A stretch of DNA of 33,232 bases from Candidatus Acidiferrum typicum (GTDB taxonomy: Bacteria; Acidobacteriota; Terriglobia; Acidiferrales; UBA7541), in assembly GCA_025463055.1 (NCBI GenBank), contig JAOAPV010000109.1:1-33232 (forward strand), written 5' to 3'. This document shows positions 25,163-32,042 of this stretch, one piece after another. The notes below the pieces were generated by a model. It made no database searches. It had not been told where the DNA came from and worked only from the letters and a program-made list of their open reading frames with translations. The position numbers and the translations under genes are program-made. Each line of letters begins with the position of its first letter. The first letter of the stretch is position 1.

Positions 25163-25489
25163 ATGAAGAAAGCAGCAGTTGTTGTACTAGCGCTGGTGGC
25201 GGTGATGATGATCGCTCCGGCGGCATTCGCGCAAGGCGGCGCAGATCAGGGCAAGGCGCCGATTAATCCAACCACGCTGGTGCTGGCGGTGGGCTTTGGC
25301 GTAGCCATCGCGGCGGTCGGCGGCGGACTGGGGCAGGGACGCATCGCGGCGGCGGCTTGCGAGGGTATCGCGCGCAATCCGGGAGCGGCGGGCGGCGTTC
25401 GCGCAGCCATGATCCTGGGCCTGGTGTTCGTTGAGACTCTGACCCTATTTACCTTTGCGCTGGGTTTCCTCCTGTACTTGAAACTGTAA
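25163..25489 (+). CDS. atpE: ATP synthase Fo subunit c with N-terminal signal sequence
   Basis: Subunit c forms the rotor ring. The 108-residue product is longer than usual because residues 1-23 are a signal-peptide-like sequence (KKAAVVVLALVAVMMIAPAAFA, cleavage likely after AFA). The ATG at 25163 has AGGAGGA with good spacing, so this N-terminus is real. Two helices follow: TTLVLAVGFGVAIAAVGGGL and AAMILGLVFVETLTLFTFAL, joined by the polar loop with EGIARNPGA (Arg71, Asn72, Pro73). The ion-binding carboxylate is Glu91, followed by Thr92, and Gln58 is 33 residues before it. That Gln/Glu/Thr set resembles Na+-binding c subunits, while Phe96 replaces the usual Tyr. Coupling ion is undecided. 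A strong terminator follows. Confidence 0.93.
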   Translation: MKKAAVVVLALVAVMMIAPAAFAQGGADQGKAPINPTTLVLAVGFGVAIAAVGGGLGQGRIAAAACEGIARNPGAAGGVRAAMILGLVFVETLTLFTFALGFLLYLKL

Positions 25490-25503
25490 CGCCAGTCTTA
25501 TCG

Positions 25504-25537
25504 GCCCGGGAGCTATTCGCTTCCGGGCTTTTTTTTT
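25504..25537 (+). terminator. Rho-independent terminator after atpE
   Basis: Stem GCCCGGGAGC / GCTTCCGGGC (one G-T pair, five-base loop) followed by nine T residues. It ends the Fo cluster, confirming that no F1 gene is in this transcript. Confidence 0.92.
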
Positions 25538-25583
25538 GTGCCTAGCGCGCTTCTCTGACACGCAATGGTCAAAGTGCTTGTAG

Positions 25584-25633
25584 TGTCAGGGATGCTCCCG
25601 GTCTATTCTGTCAGGGATGTGCCCGGTCCGTAC
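25584..25633. repeat. Imperfect tandem repeat of a 25-base unit
   Basis: Two adjacent 25-base units beginning TGTCAGGGATG and sharing CCCGGTC agree at 20 of 25 positions. They start about 45 bases past the atpE terminator. They could be a dispersed repeat or remnant end of a mobile element; no transposase fragment is visible. Confidence 0.6.
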
Positions 25634-25670
25634 CCCGACTGTGGCGACACCCCTCCCCCCGGTTTTGCGT

Positions 25671-25745
25671 AAGTGTTCATTCTAAAGGCAGTTAAAGTCC
25701 TTTGTTTTGATACACTTTTGCAAGTGTTGATTTTAAAGCTAGTTA
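25671..25745. repeat. Two direct repeats, 24 bases each
   Basis: AAGTGTTCATTCTAAAGG at 25671 and AAGTGTTGATTTTAAAGC at 25722, each continuing to AGTTA, agree at 20 of 24 positions and are spaced 51 bases start to start. There is no coding frame across them. Confidence 0.55.
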
Positions 25746-25776
25746 GCGTTGGAGCGTTTCGGGCTCTTCACCAAAC

Positions 25777-25810
25777 AAAAAAGCGGCTGCCTGATTGCCA
25801 AGCTAGCCGC
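25777..25810 (-). terminator. Minus-strand terminator in the atp-nuo spacer
   Basis: On the minus strand, stem GCGGCT / AGCCGC with a 16-base interior is followed by TTTTTTG. It could end the nuo transcript, about 260 bases past nuoN, or a short RNA starting from the promoter just upstream. Confidence 0.5.
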
Positions 25811-25842
25811 CGAATTTCTGGACGCACCTTTAACCGACACTA

Positions 25843-25871
25843 ACTATACACAGTTGGTTACTACTTGTCAA
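25843..25871 (-). promoter_or_regulatory. Near-consensus sigma-70 promoter on the minus strand
   Basis: On the minus strand TTGACA (25871-25866) and TATAGT (25848-25843) are separated by exactly 17 bases. Transcription would begin near 25836 and meet a terminator-like hairpin about 60 bases later. No ORF of note lies downstream. The remaining spacer to 26037 shows no gene. Confidence 0.55.
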
Positions 25872-26037
25872 TGAAAAAAGTGGTGGGGTTAGGCGACGAC
25901 TGGGCGGACATCTTCAATTTGTGCGGTCGCATTCGACGCCGAGCACAAGCCTCCTAGTTCGCTTGCTGAAACGACTTGTACTTGGGGAGGGTTGGGAGAC
26001 GCAGGGGTGAGTGGGTGGCTGTTCTGACCGCGCAAGA

Positions 26038-26056
26038 GCGGCGGCAAGTCCGCCGC
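26038..26056. repeat. Perfect hairpin just past nuoN
   Basis: GCGGCGG / CCGCCGC with a five-base loop begins ten bases after the nuoN stop on the minus strand. There is no T-run, so it is more like a REP-type palindrome or an mRNA 3'-end stabiliser than an intrinsic terminator. Confidence 0.55.
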
Positions 26057-26065
26057 AGTTCAAAA

Positions 26066-27526
26066 TTAGCGGCCGAGGAGGTTGGATTGGAGGACGAAGT
26101 TCAGGATGCGGTTGGGGAATAGGCCGAAATAGATGGTGCCTAGGACGGTGATAGTTAGGACGAGGTATACGGATAGGGGAAAGCTGACCACTAACGGCTT
26201 AGCTTCGGCGCTGGGCTCGCGCATGTACATCACGACGATCAGGCGGAGGTAGTAGTAGGCGCCGATTACGCTGTTAATGGCCATGAGGACCGCGAGCCAG
26301 ATTAGGTGCGAGTTTACGGCGGCTTTGAAGATGTAGAACTTCCCGAAGAAGCCGGCGGTAACGGGCAAACCGAGCAGGGACAGCAAGAACAGGGAGAGGA
26401 TCGCGGCCGCGCCGGGTTGGCGCTGGCCCAAGCCGGCGTAATCTTCGAGGGAGAGGTGCTTTTCGCCCAGGCCGCCCAGTTCGGAGACGATGGTGAAGGC
26501 GCCGACTTTAACCAACGCGTAGCTGACCAGATAGAAGAGCACGGCGGCATAGGCCGCGGAGGCGCCGCCTTCCGGATTTCCGGCGAGATAAGTGACGGAG
26601 GCGAAGGCTACCAGGATGTAGCCGGCGTGGGCGATGGAACTGTACGCAAGCATGCGCTTGACGTTGGTCTGCACAAGCGCGCCAAGGTTGCCGGCAAACA
26701 TCGTTAGCACCGCGAGGACCCAGAAGGCCCAGAACCAGAAATGCGTGGCGGCGGGAACGGTGGCGTAGATGCGCAGGAGCAGAGCAAAGGCGGCGGCTTT
26801 GGGTCAGGCGGAGAAGAGCGCCGTCACGGGGGTTGGTGCGCCTTCGTAGACGTCTGGCGTCCAGACCTGGAAGGGAGCGAGGGCGACTTTAAAGCCGAGA
26901 CCGATGAGGATTAGCGCTAGACCCAGCTTCAGCAACGTGCTGTTGGGGTCGACGGCGGCCATATTGGGGAGAAGTGTGGTGCCGGTGACTCCGTAGACCA
27001 GGGCGATGCCGTAGAGGAAGAAGGCGGTGGCGAAGGAGCCGAGGAGGAAATACTTCATGGCGGATTCGCTGGCTTTGAGGGAATCGCGGCGGTATCCGGC
27101 GAGGACGTAGCTGGAGATGGAGCTCATCTCCAGGCCGATGAAGGCGGTCAACAGCTCCTGCGCGGAGGAGAGCACGCCCATACCGGCGGTAGCGAAGAGG
27201 ACCAGGGCGTAGAACTCGGCGGGCTGCAGGCGCTCGCGCTCTAAATAGGGATCGGCGGCGAGCACTACCAGGAAAGCGACCAGGCCTACGAGGAGGTGGA
27301 AGAAGACGCTGAAGCCGTCCATCTGGATAAGGCCGAAGAAGGCGGGGCCGCCGGGATTGCCGGCGAAGATCGTGGCGGCGGTGCCCAGGCCGGTGCCTAG
27401 GATGGCGAAGAAGGTGAGGACCTGGCGGCTGCGCGTGAAGGGCTGGAGGAGCATTAGGAGGACGCCGAAGGCACACCAGATGGCTTCAGGGAGAACTCGG
27501 ATCAGGTCGTTGGTCTGGGGAATCAT
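26066..27526 (-). pseudogene. nuoN: NADH-quinone oxidoreductase subunit N, interrupted by an in-frame TGA
   Basis: NuoN is one of the three antiporter-like proton-pumping membrane subunits of complex I. The frame starts at 27526 (ATGA overlap with nuoM) and runs through LEMSSISSYVLAGYRRDSLKASE-type helix sequences and KVALAPFQVWTPDVYEGAPTP, broken only at codon 241, a TGA at 26806-26804 following ALFSA. The same frame continues at once with PKAAAFALLLRIY, then NVKRMLAYSSIAHAGYI and the rest to a TAG or TAA at 26066. Without the TGA it would be 486 residues, the usual length. The residue normally at this place is glycine (SxGPKAA), one base from TGA (GGA). TGA is a real stop elsewhere here (for example moaC), so this is a nonsense change or a sequence error. 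Confidence 0.92.
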
Positions 27527-29256
27527 GGGCGGGCGGCAGCCTTTGCTGGGGAATTGATTGAGGGATTGGGCTGTGCCGACGGCAGAATCACAAGCAGATC
27601 CCTCGCTTTGCTCGGGATGACAACTGGTGCGTTTACGGTAGAGGCTTGTGCGGGCGTTGACGCAAGGCGCCCGCCACGGTCGGCGGCCGCTACGGTTGCA
27701 CGTTCAGGACGCTGTGCTAATGGATGCACCACAGTCGCTTCTTGGGGGAAATTGCGCTGCATTTGGTCTAGGACATTTTGGGAGGGGGCTGCGAAGCGGC
27801 GCGTGAAGTAGGGCGAGCCGATGCCCATCCATAGGGTGACAACGGCCATGGTGGCGAGAATCCATTTTTCGCGGGGTGAGGCGTCCGGCAGGGTGCGATT
27901 TTTCTCTACGGTGACTTCGCCGAAGAACACGCGCTGGTAGGACCAGAGCAAGTAACAGGCGGAGAGAATCACTCCGGTGGCGGCCCATGCGGACCAGTTC
28001 CAATGCACCTGGAAGGTGCCGAGAAGAATCAGGAACTCGCCGACGAAGCCGTTGAGCATGGGCAAGCCGAGCGACGAGAGCGCTACGAAGAGGAAGAAGG
28101 CCGCGAGCTTGGGCATCGGCGTGGCGAGGCCGCCGTACTCGGAAATTTCGAAGGTGTGGCGGCGGTCGTAGAGCATTCCGACAAGCAAGAAGAGCGCGCC
28201 GGTGGAAATGCCGTGCGCGAGCATCTGGAAGACGGCGCCCTGCATGGAGATATTTTCAAACGCGAAGATACCAAGCACTACGAAACCGAGGTGGCTGACG
28301 CTGGAATAGGCAACGAGCTTTTTGAGATTGGGCTGCACGAGAGCAACGAGCGCGCCATAGATGATGCCGATGATGGCCAGCGTGGCGACTATCGGGGCGG
28401 CGCGATGCGAGGCGTTGGGGAAAAGCGGCAAGCAGAAGCGAATCATGCCGTACGTGCCCATTTTCAAGAGTACGCCAGCCAGAATTACGGAGCCGGCCGT
28501 GGGCGCTTCCACGTGGGCGTCGGGCAGCCAGGTGTGGAACGGGAACAGCGGCACTTTGATGGCGAAGGCGAGGAAAAACGCGAGGAAGAGGTACATTTCC
28601 TCGAGCCCGGTCACGCGAATGGCGCCGGATTGCAGCATCTGCTGAATCGCGGGCAGGTCGAAGGTCCCGCCCGGGACTGCGGCCGTGCTGAGATTGTGCA
28701 GCCAGATGATGCCGACGAGCATGAGGATGGAGCCGGCCATCGTGTAAAGGACGAATTTGACGGCGGCGTAGATGCGGCGCTCGTGGCCCCAGATACCGAT
28801 CAGGAAATACATGGGGATCAGCATCACTTCCCAGAAGAGGAAGAAGAGGAAGAGGTCGAGCGAGAGGAAGACGCCGACAACGCCGACTTCGAGCATCAGC
28901 AGCATTACGAAGAATTCTTTTACGCGGTGCTGGATGCTGTTCCAGGACGCCAACACGGAAATCGCAGTGAGGAACGTGGTCAGAATGACGAGGAACAGGT
29001 TGATGCCATCGAGACCGAGGTGATAGTTGATCGGCGGAACGTTGATCCACTTGGCGAATTCCTCGAGCTGATAGCCGGCGACGCCGATTTGGACTTTCGG
29101 GATCAGGAGCAGCGAGAAAAGGAATTCGACGGTGGCGATGGTGAGCGCTAGTCGGCGAATCCAGACGTGATCGTCGGCGCGGAGGAACAGCAGCGCCAGA
29201 CTGGCTGCGGCGGGGAAGAAGATGACGATGGTGAGCAAGTAGCTGCCGTGAAGCAT
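27523..29256 (-). CDS. nuoM: NADH-quinone oxidoreductase subunit M with repeat-derived C-terminal tail
   Basis: NuoM is an antiporter-like proton-pumping subunit of complex I. The 577-residue product begins at an ATG overlapping the nuoL stop (TAATG) and ends overlapping nuoN (ATGA). Conserved parts are YHLGLDGINLFLVILTTFL near the start, EVGVVGVFLSLDLFLFFLFWEVMLIPMYFLIG in pieces including the functional Glu, AFAIKVPLFPFHTWLPDAHVEAPT with the conserved Lys, and KKLVAYSSVSHLGFV. The usual protein ends near residue 510. Here about 65 more residues follow, low in hydrophobicity, and two parts match intergenic repeats (residues about 515-535 and 545-558, the latter reading VVIPSKARDLLVIL). Confidence 0.95.
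   Translation of the reverse strand: MLHGSYLLTIVIFFPAAASLALLFLRADDHVWIRRLALTIATVEFLFSLLLIPKVQIGVAGYQLEEFAKWINVPPINYHLGLDGINLFLVILTTFLTAISVLASWNSIQHRVKEFFVMLLMLEVGVVGVFLSLDLFLFFLFWEVMLIPMYFLIGIWGHERRIYAAVKFVLYTMAGSILMLVGIIWLHNLSTAAVPGGTFDLPAIQQMLQSGAIRVTGLEEMYLFLAFFLAFAIKVPLFPFHTWLPDAHVEAPTAGSVILAGVLLKMGTYGMIRFCLPLFPNASHRAAPIVATLAIIGIIYGALVALVQPNLKKLVAYSSVSHLGFVVLGIFAFENISMQGAVFQMLAHGISTGALFLLVGMLYDRRHTFEISEYGGLATPMPKLAAFFLFVALSSLGLPMLNGFVGEFLILLGTFQVHWNWSAWAATGVILSACYLLWSYQRVFFGEVTVEKNRTLPDASPREKWILATMAVVTLWMGIGSPYFTRRFAAPSQNVLDQMQRNFPQEATVVHPLAQRPERATVAAADRGGRLASTPAQASTVNAPVVIPSKARDLLVILPSAQPNPSINSPAKAAARP
27598..27618. repeat. Dispersed palindromic repeat inside nuoM 3' end
   Basis: ATCCCTCGCTTTGCTCGGGAT, an imperfect palindrome, is read on the minus strand as part of VIPSKARDLLVIL. 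This DNA pattern and its translation are familiar as a repeat in Acidobacteria and some other phyla (from memory, not searched). Confidence 0.6.
27668..27700. repeat. Second repeat copy inside nuoM 3' end
   Basis: GCGCCCGC-N9-CGGCCGCTAC followed by GGTTGC matches the repeat in the atpZ-atpI gap (23574 on), with conserved flanks and a variable centre. It encodes about residues 520-530 of NuoM. Confidence 0.6.
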
Positions 29257-31232
29257 TAGCGCACCGCCCCGACGGTTGTGGGCCGGAGGTACGGCCAGAA
29301 GACAATGGCGATGATAACGAGCGCGCCGATCACGACCCAGACGGCGTAGCTGCGCGTGTTGCCGGATTGCGTGTGGCGCACGCCGTCACCGATGCCGGTG
29401 GCGCCTTCGGCGACGCCGTTGACGGTGGCGTCGATGATGCGAACGTCTACCGTTTGCCAGAGCACGCTGCGGGAAACCCAGAGCAGCGGCTTGACCACGA
29501 GCGCGTCGTAAATTTCATCGACGTAATATTTGTGGAGCAGGGTGTTGTAGATACCGCGCATGGATTTGGCGAGCTGTTCTGGCTTGCCGGGCTGCTTGAG
29601 GTAGAGCCACCACGCGAGGAGCAAGCCGAGGGCGGCGGTAATGACGGCGACGATAGCGAGCGGCGTTTCCAGCGCGTGTGCGGTGGCTTCCGCGGCTTCG
29701 GCGTTGACGACTGTGCCTTGCGCAAAGACCGGTTCGAGGAACTTGGCGAAATAATCGGGCTTGCCCAGGAACGCGGGCGCGGCCATCCATCCGCCGACGA
29801 TGGAGAGCAGCGCGAGAATCATTAGCGGCACCAGCATGCTCTTGGGCGATTCATGCACGTGCACTTTCTTCTCGTCGTAGCGCGGCTTGCCGAAGAAGGT
29901 TAGGAAGATCAGGCGGAACATGTAGAACGAGGTGAGCAGCGCGGTCAGCAGACCGAAGGCGTAGAGGATGCGACCGCCGTGCTCGCTTTGATACGCGTTG
30001 AGCAGGATGGAATCTTTGCTGAAGAAACCGGCGAGTGGCGGGAAACCGGCGATTGCTAGCGTCGCGGTGAGCATGGTGAGATAAGTCCAGCGGATTTTTT
30101 TGCTGAGACCGCCCATGCGGGTCATATCTTGTTCGCCACCCATGGCGTGAATGACGCTGCCCGCGGCCAGGAAGAGCAGCGCTTTGAAGAAGGCGTGGGT
30201 CATCAGGTGGAAAATGCCGGCGGAGAAGGCGCCGACTCCGAGGGCGAGGAACATGTAGCCGAGCTGGCTGACGGTGGAGTAGGCGAGGACGCGCTTGATG
30301 TCCGTTTGCACGAGACCGATGGTGGCGGCGAAGAACGCGGTGGCGCAGCCTACGATGGCGACTACGAGCATCGCGGTCGGTGCGTGCATGAAGAGCACGT
30401 GCGAGCGGGCGACTACGTAGACGCCGGCGGTGACCATGGTCGCGGCGTGGATCAAGGCGCTGACGGGCGTGGGGCCTTCCATGGCGTCTGGCAGCCAGAC
30501 ATACAGGGGAAGCTGCGCGGATTTTCCGCATGCGCCCATGAAGAGCAGCAGGCACGCGACGGTGAAGGTACCGAGGTGGCCCATTGGGTCAGCGGGCTGC
30601 GGCGCCGCCTTGTCGAAGAGCGGAACGAAATCGAGCGTGCCGAACGCTTTGAAGAGCAAAAACATGCCGAGCATGAAGCCGAAATCACCGATGCGGTTGA
30701 CGATGAAAGCTTTCTTGCCGGCATCGGCGGCGGATTTGCGGAGGAAATAAAAACCGATGAGCAAGTAGCTCGAAAGACCCACGCCTTCCCATCCGACAAA
30801 GAGCAGCACGTAATTTGCGGCGAGGACGAGAATGAGCATGAAGAACATGAACAGGTTGAGATACGAGAAGAAACGGTAGTAGCCACCCTCGTGGGCCATG
30901 TAGCCGGTGGAATAGATGTGAATGAGCCAGCCCACGCCGGTGACGACCAGCAGCATGACCACGGTGAGGTGATCGATCTGGAGGTCAAAGCCGGCGCGGA
31001 AATCGCCGGCGATGATCCAGGTGAAGTATTGCTTCACCCAGGGGATTTGCTCGGGCGAGAGCTGCGTGAATTCGCGGACGGCTTCTAGCGCGGCGAGGAA
31101 GGAGAGGCCTGTGGAGCCGACCGCGACCGTGTTGATGAGCTTGTTGGGCCACTTGCTGCCGAAAAGGCCGTTGATGGCCGAGCCGAGCAGCGGCAGCGCG
31201 GGCATGATCCAGAGATAGTTCAGTATAAGCAT
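29256..31232 (-). CDS. nuoL: NADH-quinone oxidoreductase subunit L
   Basis: NuoL is the distal antiporter-like proton-pumping subunit of complex I, with the long lateral helix. The 658-residue product starts [19 protein letters not shown] at an ATG overlapping the nuoK stop (TGATG). Seen are LQIDHLTVVMLLVVTGVGWLIHIYSTGYM in pieces, FFSYLNLFMFFMLILV, LFVGWEGVGLSSYLLIGFYF with the conserved Glu, GKSAQLPLYVWLPDAMEGPT with the conserved Lys, VSALIHAATMVTAGVYVVAR and KRVLAYSTVSQLGYMFLALG, and the C-terminal lateral and anchor helices ending near VVIGALVIIAIVFWPY. Length and order are normal. Stop TAA overlaps the nuoM ATG, indicating translational coupling. Confidence 0.97.
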   Translation of the reverse strand: MLILNYLWIMPALPLLGSAINGLFGSKWPNKLINTVAVGSTGLSFLAALEAVREFTQLSPEQIPWVKQYFTWIIAGDFRAGFDLQIDHLTVVMLLVVTGVGWLIHIYSTGYMAHEGGYYRFFSYLNLFMFFMLILVLAANYVLLFVGWEGVGLSSYLLIGFYFLRKSAADAGKKAFIVNRIGDFGFMLGMFLLFKAFGTLDFVPLFDKAAPQPADPMGHLGTFTVACLLLFMGACGKSAQLPLYVWLPDAMEGPTPVSALIHAATMVTAGVYVVARSHVLFMHAPTAMLVVAIVGCATAFFAATIGLVQTDIKRVLAYSTVSQLGYMFLALGVGAFSAGIFHLMTHAFFKALLFLAAGSVIHAMGGEQDMTRMGGLSKKIRWTYLTMLTATLAIAGFPPLAGFFSKDSILLNAYQSEHGGRILYAFGLLTALLTSFYMFRLIFLTFFGKPRYDEKKVHVHESPKSMLVPLMILALLSIVGGWMAAPAFLGKPDYFAKFLEPVFAQGTVVNAEAAEATAHALETPLAIVAVITAALGLLLAWWLYLKQPGKPEQLAKSMRGIYNTLLHKYYVDEIYDALVVKPLLWVSRSVLWQTVDVRIIDATVNGVAEGATGIGDGVRHTQSGNTRSYAVWVVIGALVIIAIVFWPYLRPTTVGAVR

Positions 31233-31534
31233 CAGAGTTTGAGCAAGTTGACGTCTTCGACGTTGAGCGTTTTGCGATTGCGCGTGATCATGATGATGAT
31301 GCCGAGGCCCACCGCGGCTTCCGCGGCGGCGACTACGATCACGAATAGTACGAATACCTGACCGTCGAGCCTATGCCAGACTTGGCTGAACGCCACGAAG
31401 GCGAGATTGACGGCGTTGAGCATCAGCTCGATAGACATGAAAATGGTGATGATGTTGCGCTTGAAGATGAAAGCGATGACGCCGAGTCCGAACAGGATCG
31501 CGCTGAGAATCACGTAATAGTGCGTGGGGACCAT
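31232..31534 (-). CDS. nuoK: NADH-quinone oxidoreductase subunit K
   Basis: NuoK is a small three-helix membrane subunit of complex I. The start at ATG 31534 gives exactly 100 residues, the usual size ([19 protein letters not shown]). An 11-residue longer frame overlaps nuoJ and is rejected. Helix two carries the conserved glutamate in [19 protein letters not shown], and helix three carries the second in [19 protein letters not shown]. Both belong to the central hydrophilic axis of proton transfer. The nuoJ stop lies one base upstream, and the nuoK stop overlaps the nuoL start. Confidence 0.97.
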   Translation of the reverse strand: MVPTHYYVILSAILFGLGVIAFIFKRNIITIFMSIELMLNAVNLAFVAFSQVWHRLDGQVFVLFVIVVAAAEAAVGLGIIIMITRNRKTLNVEDVNLLKL

Positions 31535-31535
31535 T

Positions 31536-32042
31536 TCAGCTTTCACTCCGCGGGGCGGCGAGCACAATCGCGCCCAGAATGGCGACCAGAATCAGGAAGG
31601 ACGTGAGCTCGAACGGGTAGACGAAATCCTGGAAGAGCAGATTGGCGAGCGCTTTGGTGGGCGCGGGTAGGCCTGTTTGCGTGGCGGCTTGTACGGCGTC
31701 TTCCGAGCGGGCGACGGCGGCGGCGAGCAGGCCAGTCAAGGCGACGGCGAGCGGGATGCCTGCGAAGCCAGCGAGCTTCGATACGTTGGTGCGCTCTTCG
31801 GCTCCGGCATTGAGGAGCATGATGACGAAGACGAAAAGCACCATGATGGCGCCGCCATAGACGATGATCTGCACGGCGGCGACGAATTCGGCACCCATGA
31901 GGAGATAGAGGCCGGCGAGGGCGACCATCACAACGATGAGCGAAAGCGCGCTGTGGATGGGGTGGCGCTGCAGGATCAGGCTAATTGCGCCAATGACGCA
32001 CATGGCAGCGAGCACGAAGAAAATAATCACCGGCGCGTTCAT
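31536..32042 (-). CDS. nuoJ: NADH-quinone oxidoreductase subunit J
   Basis: NuoJ is a five-helix membrane subunit of complex I next to NuoK. The ATG at 32042 overlaps the nuoH stop (TAATG), giving 168 residues. An upstream extension of 25 residues inside nuoH is rejected. The conserved segment is [20 protein letters not shown], followed by [13 protein letters not shown], which includes the pi-bulge helix seen in complex I structures. The C-terminal part ends with [15 protein letters not shown]. Confidence 0.96.
   Translation of the reverse strand: MNAPVIIFFVLAAMCVIGAISLILQRHPIHSALSLIVVMVALAGLYLLMGAEFVAAVQIIVYGGAIMVLFVFVIMLLNAGAEERTNVSKLAGFAGIPLAVALTGLLAAAVARSEDAVQAATQTGLPAPTKALANLLFQDFVYPFELTSFLILVAILGAIVLAAPRSES

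Noticed and set aside
25584-25745. CRISPR array
   Set aside because: Only two imperfect copies of each unit, with no spacers of regular length and no cas genes.
25540-26065. Insertion sequence or prophage remnant in the atp-nuo spacer
   Set aside because: Repeats are present, but no transposase or integrase fragment could be read in any frame and no clear terminal inverted repeats with target duplication were found.
26804-26806. TGA recoded as glycine (as in Gracilibacteria/SR1) or as selenocysteine
   Set aside because: TGA is a normal stop for moaC, tag, moeA and nuoK here, and the conserved residue is not cysteine; no selenocysteine insertion context is evident.
28003-29151. A 382-codon plus-strand ORF opposite nuoM
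   Set aside because: It is antisense to nuoM and extremely rich in Glu, Asp and Gly, the usual artefact opposite a hydrophobic high-GC membrane gene.
30129-31088. A 319-codon plus-strand ORF opposite nuoL
   Set aside because: Same artefact as opposite nuoM; the nuoL frame is fully conserved.
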